From Pseudobdellovibrionaceae bacterium (lineage in GTDB: Bacteria; Bdellovibrionota; Bdellovibrionia; Bdellovibrionales; Bdellovibrionaceae), in the NCBI GenBank assembly GCA_019637915.1, contig JAHBUV010000001.1, positions 3,070,565-3,134,564 of the forward strand: a stretch of DNA of 64,000 bases, written 5' to 3'. The position numbers were made by a program, and so were the translations under genes. This document shows positions 28,842 to 37,224 of this stretch, one piece after another. The notes under the pieces are model-generated. The model saw only the letters and a program-made list of their open reading frames with translations. It searched no databases and was not told the DNA's origin. Each line of letters starts with the position of its first letter. Position 1 is the stretch's first letter.

Positions 28842-29505
28842 CATTCCGGGTGGACGTAACGATTTTCGAGGTGGTCCTGGTTTCCGTGGCAAGCGCGGGG
28901 ACAAAGACGGCTTGCGTGTCAATCGCGAGATTCGCGCGCCGCAAATCCGCGTGATCGACGAAGCCGGACAGATGCTCGGCGTGATGAGCGTGCCGGAAGG
29001 CGTGCGATTGGCCGAGGACCGGGGCTTGGACCTGATCGAGATCGCGCCGACGGCTTCGCCGCCGACGTGCAAGATCATGGACTACGGCAAGTACAAGTAC
29101 GAGAACAAAAAGAAGGCGGTCGCCGCCCGCAAGAAGCAGGTCATCGTCACGGTGAAAGAGGTGCAGATGCGCCCGCGCACCGACGATCACGACTTCGAGA
29201 CCAAGATGCGCCACGCCCGCCGTTTCCTCCTCGAGGGGGACAAGGTGAAGGTCAACATGCGCTTCATGGGCCGCGAGATGGCTCACCAGGAGCTGGGCAT
29301 GGTTCAGATGAACAAGGCCATCGACTTCGTGAAGGACATCGCCTTGGTGGAGAGCCCGCCGAAGATGGAGGGCAAGAACATGTTCACCATCATCGCCCCG
29401 GATCAGACCAAGATTAAGGATTTCCTGAAGGCGAATCCGCAGCTGGCGAAAAAAGGCCCGGCCGAGGACGAAGCGGACGGCGCCGACGACAACGACGGCG
29501 AATAA
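28837..29505 (+). CDS. infC: Translation initiation factor IF-3 with probable AUU start
   Basis: IF-3 binds the 30S subunit and controls start-codon choice. The core (VNREIRAPQIRVIDEAGQML to the KxNPQLAKK region) is intact. No ATG or GTG exists in frame upstream. The candidate ATT at 28837 has a perfect AGGAGG at 28825-28830 with 6-base spacing and overlaps the thrS stop codon. The first alternative is a TTG at 28912 with poor spacing. The ATT start gives 222 residues, adding a Gly/Arg-rich N-terminus. E. coli infC also uses AUU for self-repression, and Myxococcus IF-3 uses a rare AUC start, so the same control is likely here. Confidence 0.9.
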   Translation: MSIPGGRNDFRGGPGFRGKRGDKDGLRVNREIRAPQIRVIDEAGQMLGVMSVPEGVRLAEDRGLDLIEIAPTASPPTCKIMDYGKYKYENKKKAVAARKKQVIVTVKEVQMRPRTDDHDFETKMRHARRFLLEGDKVKVNMRFMGREMAHQELGMVQMNKAIDFVKDIALVESPPKMEGKNMFTIIAPDQTKIKDFLKANPQLAKKGPAEDEADGADDNDGE

Positions 29506-29511
29506 GCTCTT

Positions 29512-31170
29512 ATGCAGGCGGGCGAAGCGACGGACGCCGGAGTCCGACCGAGGTTCTGGAAACGTTGGTTCAACCGCTTCTTGGCCGAATACCGCGTATT
29601 GGGTTTCACCCGGCGCGGTTTTTTTATGCTCTTGCTGGGTCTGTTGTTGCTCAGCCAAGTCGCGGCCTTTGTGGGCCGCATCGCTTTGATCTCATCCCAT
29701 CAAGCCATTGTGGAGGCCATGGACAACGACGCCGGTGAGGGTGTCAAAGTCGGCCAACGTTCGCATTGGGTCAATGACAATGGTTTCCGCTATTACGGAC
29801 CCTTGTATTACCGCATCGCCCAGACGCTCTCATGGACCTCATTTTCCACGGGAGCGGAAAATTTGCCGCCGGCCTTGGAAAATGAAAAGGCGGTGCACTT
29901 CAGTTTGATGCTGCTGTCTTTGCTGTCCGTTTACGGATTGGCCTGGGTGCTGGCGTCGCTTCTGACCCGGGACCATTTATTGAAAATGCTGGGCGTGATG
30001 CTGATCGCTCCGGCGTGTTTGCTGAACCCGATCTGGTCGCAGTTTCTTTTCACCGTTCATCCGGATTTGTTTTTGGCCTTCCTGTGCGCCGCCGCCATGG
30101 CGGCGAGTTTGCGCATGGCCGCCGATCCGGACGATGCCTTTCGTTGGAAGTGGGCGGCTTTCTGGTGGGGCCTGACTTTGAGCACGAAACTGTCGGCCTT
30201 GTTCCTGATGCCGGCGCAGCTGGTTTTCCTCTGGAAAAAAGGCGATGGACGCGGCACTTTCGAGCGTTGCAAGCGCTTCACCTGGTTCACGCTGGCGGTG
30301 TATTTGATCGTCGGCTTCCCGCAGAATTTCGATTTTTACGGCAACATCCGTTCGCTGGCGGGTTTGTCCCGTTACAGTCACTCGCCGACCTGGGAAAGCT
30401 TCTTCGATTGGTGGCGTTTGTGGGGCGTGCAAGCGTGGGCGCCCTTGATGACGCTCCTGGGTTTCGCGGTTTTCCTGCAGGCCTTTCCGGCCGTGGCGGA
30501 GCGGGCGGCCCCGTCGTTGCGCCGTTCATGGTGGTGGATCCCCGCGGCCTTGAGCGGCATGTTGCTCCTCTCCGTGCGCCGGTTGATCTTGATTCATGAT
30601 TATTACGTCTTCCCTTTCGTGGCGGTGGCCTGGGTGTTGGCAGCGTGGTTGTTCTCGCGCTGGAGTTTTCGTCCGGCGCTGCACTCGCCCTGGGCGAGGG
30701 GACTGGTGATGCTGGTGGGGTTGGCGATCGCCTTGCCGATGATCCCGCCGTCTTTGCAGGCCAATCAACGGGTGCTGGCGAGGATGCGCTCATGCCAGCC
30801 GGCTTTCGAGAAGGCTTTCGACATCATGTCGAAAGTCGTTGATCGCGGCGGGAAGGTCTTGGTGACGCCGTACACCCCGCGCCCGCTGTCGCCGCTGACG
30901 AAAGTGCACTGGGAGATCACCGATGAACGCATGACGGAATTCGCCCCGTCGTTGATGGTGATGAATCCCATCCGTTACTACGGCCGCTTCACCGACGGCG
31001 ATGATGTCAGCGAGTACGTGAAGACCAACAACAAAGAGTGGCCGCAGGTGCAGGCCTTCTACCGCCGCTTCGCCCACCGCAACGAAGCTCAAACCGCCGA
31101 TGGCCGCACCTGGAAAAAACTCCAGGACGAGGAGCTCCTTCGCTGCGGCATCGAAGTTTGGGAGCCTTAG
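29512..31170 (+). CDS. Membrane glycosyltransferase of the GT39/ArnT-like type
   Basis: A 552-residue polytopic membrane protein. After a cytoplasmic basic segment come about 11 hydrophobic spans. The first outward loop carries acidic MDNDAGEGV, the position of catalytic aspartates in PMT/ArnT-type enzymes, which use polyprenyl-phosphate sugars. A soluble C-terminal tail of about 120 residues follows. The acceptor is unknown. No Shine-Dalgarno is obvious. It begins 6 bases after infC and thus splits the usual infC-rpmI-rplT order. Confidence 0.75.
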   Translation: MQAGEATDAGVRPRFWKRWFNRFLAEYRVLGFTRRGFFMLLLGLLLLSQVAAFVGRIALISSHQAIVEAMDNDAGEGVKVGQRSHWVNDNGFRYYGPLYYRIAQTLSWTSFSTGAENLPPALENEKAVHFSLMLLSLLSVYGLAWVLASLLTRDHLLKMLGVMLIAPACLLNPIWSQFLFTVHPDLFLAFLCAAAMAASLRMAADPDDAFRWKWAAFWWGLTLSTKLSALFLMPAQLVFLWKKGDGRGTFERCKRFTWFTLAVYLIVGFPQNFDFYGNIRSLAGLSRYSHSPTWESFFDWWRLWGVQAWAPLMTLLGFAVFLQAFPAVAERAAPSLRRSWWWIPAALSGMLLLSVRRLILIHDYYVFPFVAVAWVLAAWLFSRWSFRPALHSPWARGLVMLVGLAIALPMIPPSLQANQRVLARMRSCQPAFEKAFDIMSKVVDRGGKVLVTPYTPRPLSPLTKVHWEITDERMTEFAPSLMVMNPIRYYGRFTDGDDVSEYVKTNNKEWPQVQAFYRRFAHRNEAQTADGRTWKKLQDEELLRCGIEVWEP

Positions 31171-31176
31171 ACGCCC

Positions 31177-32157
31177 CTATGGACCGCCGCGGGTCTCCCC
31201 TGATGGGGCCGTTGGGGTCTCAGTGGGACTTGTAGCGCCCGCCGGAGCCCCTGGCATCTCCGTGGGTCCTTCCGCCTCCGGGGCGGCGGCGGAGTTGGTC
31301 GGCAAGGGGATCGAGAGGCTCGACAACGTCCAGCAACCGTAGGACAGGCGGAAGCCCGCATGGGCGACGCGCCGATCGGTGGAGATCAATTCATAGGCGA
31401 GACTGGGGCGGGGAGAATCCAATTCCGGGGCGCGCTCATGGGCGACGACCCACCCAGGCGTGGACGCCAAGGTTTTCCAGGCGGATTCCAGTTCAGCCCG
31501 GTCCCCGCTGCAGGGCAGGTGCACATCGTCATTGGTGCCGAAATGAACGAACTGCCCGCGCTGCACCAGCCGCGTCCACTGCGGGACTTGACTGGCGTCA
31601 TTGACGATTTTCAGCAGCAAAGCTTTCGTCTCTTCCGCTTTCAGGCAAGATCCTGTCGGGAAATCCAGCGCCGCCAAGTAGCCCGGCAGGAATTTGTCGA
31701 TCGGGCAGCCCGAACCGCCGGTGATGTAGAAGTAATCTTCGGGGAACTGAATGCCGGCGAAGACTTTTTTCGCCTCGTCGATGCGGCCGGCGACTTCGTG
31801 GCATTTCGAAATGGCGAAAATGCGGTCGGTGAATTCCGAATCCAGGCCGGCGCGGGGGTTGTAGTCTTCAAAGGTCGAGTTGTCGACGGCCGATTGGCAG
31901 GCCGCGAGGTTGCTCCGGTAGAGATCCAGCTTTTGCGCGCAATCCGTGGTTTCGCTGATCCGCTGGAGCACGCCCTGGCAGCGGCTGGCCTCTTGCGGCG
32001 TCATGGCCGGCGTGGCGACCAGGCCGTCCTCGCTGATCAGGCCGAAGGGCAGCTCCACCAGGGTTTCATGCATCTGCCGGGAGATCGCCAGATAGGCGCC
32101 AACGGCCGCGATGAGGGCGGCGCCTGAAGCCAAAAACAACCGGGTCGACTTTTTCAC
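31177..32157 (-). CDS. Hypothetical exported/anchored protein, 326 aa
   Basis: It has a GTG start with AAAGGA upstream. An N-terminal membrane segment (LFLASGAALIAAVGAYLAI) is followed by a periplasmic domain with about seven cysteines. The C-terminus is Pro/Thr/Ala-rich low complexity from about residue 290. It converges with the glycosyltransferase gene, their ends only 6 bases apart. I do not recognise the family. Confidence 0.75.
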   Translation of the reverse strand: MKKSTRLFLASGAALIAAVGAYLAISRQMHETLVELPFGLISEDGLVATPAMTPQEASRCQGVLQRISETTDCAQKLDLYRSNLAACQSAVDNSTFEDYNPRAGLDSEFTDRIFAISKCHEVAGRIDEAKKVFAGIQFPEDYFYITGGSGCPIDKFLPGYLAALDFPTGSCLKAEETKALLLKIVNDASQVPQWTRLVQRGQFVHFGTNDDVHLPCSGDRAELESAWKTLASTPGWVVAHERAPELDSPRPSLAYELISTDRRVAHAGFRLSYGCWTLSSLSIPLPTNSAAAPEAEGPTEMPGAPAGATSPTETPTAPSGETRGGP

Positions 32158-32381
32158 GCTCGGGTCCTTTCGTGCTCTTCCCCTCGATCCTGCGGGAAAA
32201 AAGATGGCAATTCAAGGGTTTGGCTGGACCCCCGGAGCGGGAGGCGGGAAACAGCCGGGGCGTGGCGGCAGGGGGGCCTGCGAAACCCGGTCATTTTTGG
32301 CAAGTGCCTGAAAGGGCTTGCCTTTCGACCCCGCTCATCCTAGAACGGACCCCTCAACAAGCTAGCCATGGCTCACAAAGT

Positions 32382-32402
32382 CGATCTCTGTTGTGGAGAT
32401 CG
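32382..32402 (+). promoter_or_regulatory. Hairpin in the rpmI leader
   Basis: CGATCTC and GAGATCG are exact complements around a 7-base loop, 25 bases upstream of the rpmI start. L20 represses the L35-L20 operon through leader RNA structure in other bacteria; this hairpin could belong to such a structure, but I cannot show an L20 site. The rest of the 270-base gap (32158-32427) shows no gene. Confidence 0.4.
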
Positions 32403-32427
32403 CGCCTCGCTGGATGGAAGGAAGACC

Positions 32428-32619
32428 ATGAAACAACGCACTCACTCCGGTGCGAAGAAGCGCCTCCGCTTGAAAAAAAGCGGCAAGGTGAAACGCAAAC
32501 AATGCGGCATGCGCCACTTGAACGGCCACATGAGCTCGAAACGCAAACGCCAACTCGGCGAAGGCGTTTATGTCGATGACGCCAACATGTACCAAACCAG
32601 CCGCACGCTGGTGTTTTAA
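32428..32619 (+). CDS. rpmI: 50S ribosomal protein L35
   Basis: A 63-residue basic protein beginning MKQRTHSGAKKRLRLKKSGK, as expected for L35. The ATG at 32428 has AAGGAAG upstream. The reading frame is open for 20 more codons, but that segment (with cysteines and acidic residues) is not part of L35 and probably is the leader. It is followed after 10 bases by rplT. L35 binds 23S rRNA near the exit tunnel. Confidence 0.95.
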   Translation: MKQRTHSGAKKRLRLKKSGKVKRKQCGMRHLNGHMSSKRKRQLGEGVYVDDANMYQTSRTLVF

Positions 32620-32629
32620 GAGGTGAACC

Positions 32630-32977
32630 ATGGCTCGTGTTAAATCCGGTAAAATCACCCGCGCTCGTCACAAAAAAGTCCTCAAACGCACCAAAGGCTT
32701 CTACTCGGCCGGCTCGCGCGCGTACATCCACGCCCGCGAAAAAATGGATCGCGCCCTCGCGTACGAATACCGTCACCGCAAGATGCGCAAACGTCAGTTC
32801 CGCACCCTGTGGAACCAGCGGATCAACGCCGCCGCCCGCTTGAACGGCACGACCTACAGCCGCCTCATCGGTGGTCTGCTCAAGGCCGGCATCGAGATCG
32901 ACCGCAAGGTTCTGGCTGATCTCGCCGTCAACGACGCCGCCGCTTTCACGTCCCTGTGCAAACACGCTCTGGCTTAA
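32630..32977 (+). CDS. rplT: 50S ribosomal protein L20
   Basis: A 115-residue protein of normal L20 length. It has the basic extended N-terminus ([24 protein letters not shown]) split here for brevity, and the [16 protein letters not shown] helix region. L20 is needed for early 50S assembly and in other bacteria represses its own operon. The start has GAGGTGAACC just upstream. No terminator is obvious before the isoprenoid operon 33 bases later. Confidence 0.96.
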   Translation: MARVKSGKITRARHKKVLKRTKGFYSAGSRAYIHAREKMDRALAYEYRHRKMRKRQFRTLWNQRINAAARLNGTTYSRLIGGLLKAGIEIDRKVLADLAVNDAAAFTSLCKHALA

Positions 32978-33010
32978 GGCCGGGGCGCGTTTCCGAGAGG
33001 CCATGACAAC

Positions 33011-34060
33011 ATGGCGGATCTGAATTCCGAATTCGAAAAAAGAAAGCGCGATCACATCCGGATCGCGCTGGACCCCCGGGCCCAATCGTCGGTGACGAGC
33101 GGGTTCGATGCCGTGGAACTCGTCCACGAAGCCCTCCCTGATCTGGATTTTCAAGACATCGATTCCTCCTGGAGCTTTCAAGGCCACGCCTTGAGCGCGC
33201 CGTATTTCATCAGCTCCATGACCGCCGGCCATGATCAGGGCCGCGACCTGAATCGTCACCTCGCCCGCCTGGCGCAAGAGCGCCGTCTGCTCATGGGCGT
33301 GGGCTCGCAGCGCCGCGAGCTCAGCGATCCCGGCGCCGCCGAGGAGTGGCGGCAGATCCGCCGGGAGGCGCCGCGCGCCGTTCTGCTCGGCAACCTGGGG
33401 CTGGCGCAACTCATCCGCACCCCCGGCGATCAGGTGAAAGCCCTGGTCGACAACCTGCAGGCGGCGGCTTTGTTCATTCATCTGAATCCCTTGCAGGAGT
33501 GCCTGCAACCCGAGGGCACGCCGCAGTTTCGCGGCGGTTTGAAGGCCATCGAGCGATTGGTCAAGGAACTGCCGGTGCCGGTGATCGTGAAAGAGACCGG
33601 CAGCGGCTTTTCCGCCGCGACCTTGCGCCGCCTGGACGGCGCGGGCATCCACGCGGTGGACGTCAGCGGCCTGGGCGGCACGCACTGGGGCCGGGTGGAA
33701 ACCCAGCGCCTGGAAGAAAGTGATTTTCGTTCGCAAGCCGGGACGGCCTTCGCCGATTGGGGCGTGCGCACGGTGGAGTCTTTGCTTCACGCGAAAGAGG
33801 TCCGTGTCAGTTATCAACTCTGGGCGTCGGGGGGTGTGAGAAACGGCCTCGACGTGGCAAAATCAATCGCCTTGGGAGCGCAAGCGGTGGGCCTCGCCCA
33901 ACCCTGGCTGCGGGCGGCGATGGAAGCCGATCCGGAGCGGGCTCTGCACCGTTTGGCGGACCGATTGGATTATGAATTGAAGGTGTCTTTGTTCTGCACC
34001 GGTCAGCGGACCCCCGCTGAGCTGCGTGCGACCGGGAGGTGGACATGGCGAAATTCTTGA
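33011..34060 (+). CDS. fni: Type 2 isopentenyl-diphosphate isomerase
   Basis: A 349-residue FMN- and NADPH-dependent enzyme interconverting IPP and DMAPP. Conserved motifs include KRKRDHIRIAL at the start, SSMTAGHDQG, MGVGSQR, KETGSGF, VSGLGGTHWGRVE and ASGGVRNGLDVAKSIALGA (phosphate/FMN binding). It opens the mevalonate operon. Its last 16 bases overlap mvaA, showing coupling. The type 2 enzyme typically accompanies the mevalonate route, which agrees with the neighbours. Confidence 0.95.
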   Translation: MADLNSEFEKRKRDHIRIALDPRAQSSVTSGFDAVELVHEALPDLDFQDIDSSWSFQGHALSAPYFISSMTAGHDQGRDLNRHLARLAQERRLLMGVGSQRRELSDPGAAEEWRQIRREAPRAVLLGNLGLAQLIRTPGDQVKALVDNLQAAALFIHLNPLQECLQPEGTPQFRGGLKAIERLVKELPVPVIVKETGSGFSAATLRRLDGAGIHAVDVSGLGGTHWGRVETQRLEESDFRSQAGTAFADWGVRTVESLLHAKEVRVSYQLWASGGVRNGLDVAKSIALGAQAVGLAQPWLRAAMEADPERALHRLADRLDYELKVSLFCTGQRTPAELRATGRWTWRNS

Positions 34061-35328
34061 GCGAGGTTTTCCAAGGCTTCTCCAAGTTGGACCGTCACGA
34101 GCGCCTCGAGGCCCTGATGGAAACCGGGCTGCTCAGCGCCGAAGAGGCCGAGTACCTCGAGCGCGGCGGCCTGCGCGACATCAAGCTCGGCGAGAAGTTC
34201 ATCGAGAACGTCATCGGCTGGTTCCAATTGCCTTTGGGCGTCGCCACGAATTTCCGCATCGACGGCAAGGATCGCCTGATCCCCCTGGCGGTGGAAGAGA
34301 CCTCGATCGTCGCCGCCGCCAGCAAGACGGCGAAATGGATCCGCGAGCACGGCGAGATCCGCACCGAGGTCCTGGGCGCCGACATCATCGGCCAGATCCA
34401 GCTCGCCCGGGTGAAGGATCCCGTCGCCTTTGAGAAAACCCTGCTCGCGCGGAAACAAGACCTGATCGACCTCGCCAATCGCGAAGTGGCCGACGGCCTT
34501 GTCCGCCGCGGCGGCGGCGTCACCGACATCCAGGTGCGCCAGGTGTCCCGCGGCGACGGCGGCTTCATGGCCGTCGTGCACGTCCTGATGAACCCTTGCG
34601 ACGCCATGGGCGCCAACATCATCAACCAGGTCTGCGAATTCCTGAAAGAACCGATCGAGTCTTTCACCGGCGAAAAAGTCACCATGTGCATCCTGTCGAA
34701 CCTCGTCGACACGAAGATCACCCGCGCCACGGTGACCATGAAGATCGACGAGGAGACCGGCCGCAAGATCGCGGAGGCCTCGCTGTTCGCCGAAATGGAC
34801 CCCTACCGGGCCGCCACCAACAACAAGGGCGTCCTGAACGGCATCGATCCGATCCTGATCGCCACGGGCAACGACTGGCGCGCCGTCGAGGCCGGCGTGC
34901 ACGCCTATGCCGCCCGCAGCGGCCAGTACCGCTCCGTCACCCGCTGGACTTATCAACAAGGTCAGTTGACGGGCGTCCTGGAAGCCCCGTTGATCGTGGG
35001 CACCGTGGGCGGGGTCACGACCCTGCACCCGACGGCGAAGCTGTCCATGAAGCTCCTTGAGGTGAAGAGCGCCAACGACCTGTCCCGCGTGCTGGCCGCC
35101 GTGGGCCTGACGCAGAACCTGGGCGCCCTGCGCGCCCTCACCTCCGTGGGGATCATCGAAGGCCACATGAAACTGCACATCAAGAACCTGGCCCTGGGCG
35201 CCGGGGCCGAGGAAAAGGAACTCCCCGGCATGGTCAAAAAACTCGAGGAGGTGCTAGCCCTGCGCAAACGCATCTCTTTGAGCAACGCCGTGGAAGCTCT
35301 CAATGAACTGAGAGCCTCTCGCCTGTAA
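34045..35328 (+). CDS. mvaA: Class II hydroxymethylglutaryl-CoA reductase
   Basis: A 427-residue soluble enzyme reducing HMG-CoA to mevalonate. Diagnostic regions are ENVIGWFQLPLGVATNF, PLAVEETSIVAAASKTAKW (catalytic Glu), an IATGNDWRAVEAGVHAYAAR block holding the catalytic Asp/Lys neighbourhood, and VGTVGGVTTLHPTAK. The length and lack of membrane segments mark it as class II, as in Gram-positive cocci and some Bdellovibrio relatives. The ATG at 34045 has GGAGG with 5-base spacing and overlaps fni. Confidence 0.95.
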   Translation: MAKFLSEVFQGFSKLDRHERLEALMETGLLSAEEAEYLERGGLRDIKLGEKFIENVIGWFQLPLGVATNFRIDGKDRLIPLAVEETSIVAAASKTAKWIREHGEIRTEVLGADIIGQIQLARVKDPVAFEKTLLARKQDLIDLANREVADGLVRRGGGVTDIQVRQVSRGDGGFMAVVHVLMNPCDAMGANIINQVCEFLKEPIESFTGEKVTMCILSNLVDTKITRATVTMKIDEETGRKIAEASLFAEMDPYRAATNNKGVLNGIDPILIATGNDWRAVEAGVHAYAARSGQYRSVTRWTYQQGQLTGVLEAPLIVGTVGGVTTLHPTAKLSMKLLEVKSANDLSRVLAAVGLTQNLGALRALTSVGIIEGHMKLHIKNLALGAGAEEKELPGMVKKLEEVLALRKRISLSNAVEALNELRASRL

Positions 35329-35340
35329 GAGGACAACGAC

Positions 35341-36270
35341 ATGGCCTTGATCTTTTCCGTTCCCGGCAAAACCTTTTTGGCCGGGGAGTACCTGGCGCTG
35401 GAAGGCGGGCTGACGTTGCTCGCCATGTCCGAGCCGCGCTTTGAAATGCGCGTGGAGCTCGGCGCGGGCCGCCGCGCGGGCCTGAGCGAGGGCTCGCCGG
35501 CGATGAACTACATCCGCCGTCACGAGGAGTTTTTCCGCGGTCTCGACCTGACCTTCCGCGATCCCCACGAGGGCGCGGGGGGCCTGGGCGCTTCGACGGC
35601 GCAGTACCTGACGGTGTTCGCCATGCACTCGTGGAAATCCGCCGCCAATGACGAAGCCGACCGCGAGCTCGACACCAAGGCCTTGCTGGAAAATTACCGC
35701 CAGGACTCCTGGAACGGCGAGGGCAAAGCGCCCAGCGGTGCCGACCTGATCGGCCAGCTCAAGGGCGGTTTCACGTTTTTTGAACGTCAGACGGGTCTCA
35801 TCTCGCGCGGGGCCTGGCCCTTCGCGGAGATCGTGCCGGTCCTGATCCGCACCGGCGTGAAGGTGCCGACCCACGAGCATCTGCGTCGGCTGAATGAGCT
35901 CGACGTGACGGATCTCGCTCCCGTGATGACGGCGATCCGCCAGGCCTGGAATGACCGCGATGACCGCGGCTTCGCCGACCACCTGAACCGCTACGGCAAG
36001 GCCCTGGCGAAAAAAGGCCTGACCGCCGAATCGACCCTGGATCTGCTCCATGACCTCGCCTGGATGGAGAGTGTTGCCGCCGCCAAGGGCTGCGGTGCCT
36101 TGGGCGCGGACTTCGTGCTGGCCCTGGTGCGTCGCGATCTCAAACGCTCTTTCGATCTGTGGGCCGAGGAGAAAGAGCTCACCACGGTGCAACTGCTGGA
36201 TCATGTTTCTCCGGGGCTCGCTTTGAAGGTCGAAAAAGCCGTGCCCTTGATGAAGGAGAACAGCCTGTGA
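35341..36270 (+). CDS. GHMP kinase, probable phosphomevalonate kinase
   Basis: A 309-residue GHMP-fold kinase. It has the N-terminal PGKTFLAGEYLALEGG motif, the ATP loop GAGGLGASTAQYL and the C-terminal GCGALGADFVLALV. Two GHMP kinases and the decarboxylase lie together in this operon. The gene at 37225 has the clearer mevalonate kinase sequence, so this one is assigned to the phosphomevalonate step by elimination. It is shorter than many bacterial phosphomevalonate kinases. It ends with TGA overlapping the GTG start of mvaD. Confidence 0.8.
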   Translation: MALIFSVPGKTFLAGEYLALEGGLTLLAMSEPRFEMRVELGAGRRAGLSEGSPAMNYIRRHEEFFRGLDLTFRDPHEGAGGLGASTAQYLTVFAMHSWKSAANDEADRELDTKALLENYRQDSWNGEGKAPSGADLIGQLKGGFTFFERQTGLISRGAWPFAEIVPVLIRTGVKVPTHEHLRRLNELDVTDLAPVMTAIRQAWNDRDDRGFADHLNRYGKALAKKGLTAESTLDLLHDLAWMESVAAAKGCGALGADFVLALVRRDLKRSFDLWAEEKELTTVQLLDHVSPGLALKVEKAVPLMKENSL

Positions 36271-37223
36271 CGTCGGTGACCGCTCCGTCCAACATCGCGC
36301 TGATCAAATACATGGGCAAGGTCGAGGGCACGGGCAACAGGCCCACCAACGCCTCCTTGTCGTACACGATGAATCACCTGGTGACCGAGGTCTCGATCGC
36401 GGCTTTGCCGAAAGAGGCCACGGAAGACCGCTGGCGGCCGCTGGTGAAACCGGGTTTCGGGGCGCCGGCCTTGAGCGAAACGGGCCGCGCGAAATTCCTC
36501 AACCACTTCCGTTTTTTGAAAGAGACCTGGGGCGTTCCGGGTTTCCACGAGATCGCTTCGGCCAACAATTTCCCATCCGACTGCGGGCTCGCGAGCTCCG
36601 CCTCGAGTTTCGCGGCTTTGACCAAGGCCGCGGCCCGGGCTTTCGGGCGCGGGGAGAGCGCCGAGGAGCTGTCGCGCCTGAGCCGTCGCGGTTCGGGCTC
36701 GTCCTGCCGTTCCTTCTTTTCGCCCTGGGCCCTGTGGCGGGAAGAGGGCGCGGAGAGCGTCGATGACCTGGGCTTCGGCGATCTTCTGCACGCCGCCGTC
36801 GTGGTGAGCGCCGGCATGAAGCAGGTTTCCTCCAGCGAAGCGCACCGGCGGGTTCTTTCCAGCCCGAAATTCGCCGGCCGCCCGGAGCGCGCCGAGCAGC
36901 GTTTGCGCGAACTGATGTCCGCGCTGCGGGAAAAAAACTGGACGGAGGCTCACCGCGTGACCTGGGACGAGTTCGTCGACATGCACGAGCTTTTCGAAAC
37001 CAGCCAGCCGGCTTTCGGCTACCGCAACCGCGCCTCCAAAGACGTCGTCGATGCCTGCCGCCACATCTGGAGCTTCAAAAACGACGGGCCGCTCGTCACC
37101 ATGGACGCCGGTCCCAACGTGCACCTGCTGTTCCGCCCCGATCAGCGCGAGCTCGCCGACAAGATGGTCACGCACTTCCAGGAAAAACACGTCGTCATGA
37201 GCTCCTGGCGGGGACTCAAGTAA
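36267..37223 (+). CDS. mvaD: Diphosphomevalonate decarboxylase
   Basis: A 318-residue enzyme making IPP from mevalonate diphosphate with ATP. The GTG start overlaps the previous stop codon and has AAGGAG upstream. Family motifs are present: APSNIALIKYMGK, ASANNFPSDCGLASSASS, SRRGSGSSCRSF and VTMDAGPNVHLLF, which carries the catalytic Asp. The usual Trp of IKYWGK is Met here, and the usual small residue after NNFP is replaced by Ser-Asp. These are tolerated-looking substitutions rather than signs of decay. Confidence 0.93.
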   Translation: MTSVTAPSNIALIKYMGKVEGTGNRPTNASLSYTMNHLVTEVSIAALPKEATEDRWRPLVKPGFGAPALSETGRAKFLNHFRFLKETWGVPGFHEIASANNFPSDCGLASSASSFAALTKAAARAFGRGESAEELSRLSRRGSGSSCRSFFSPWALWREEGAESVDDLGFGDLLHAAVVVSAGMKQVSSSEAHRRVLSSPKFAGRPERAEQRLRELMSALREKNWTEAHRVTWDEFVDMHELFETSQPAFGYRNRASKDVVDACRHIWSFKNDGPLVTMDAGPNVHLLFRPDQRELADKMVTHFQEKHVVMSSWRGLK

Positions 37224-37224
37224 A

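Noticed and set aside
28912-28914. TTG as the start of infC
   Set aside because: Poor ribosome-site spacing, and it leaves almost nothing before the IF-3 core. ATT at 28837 has an ideal AGGAGG.
32368-32427. Upstream ATG extending rpmI by 20 codons
   Set aside because: The extension (with CCGD) is unlike any L35 N-terminus, while the ATG at 32428 has a ribosome site and gives the normal length.
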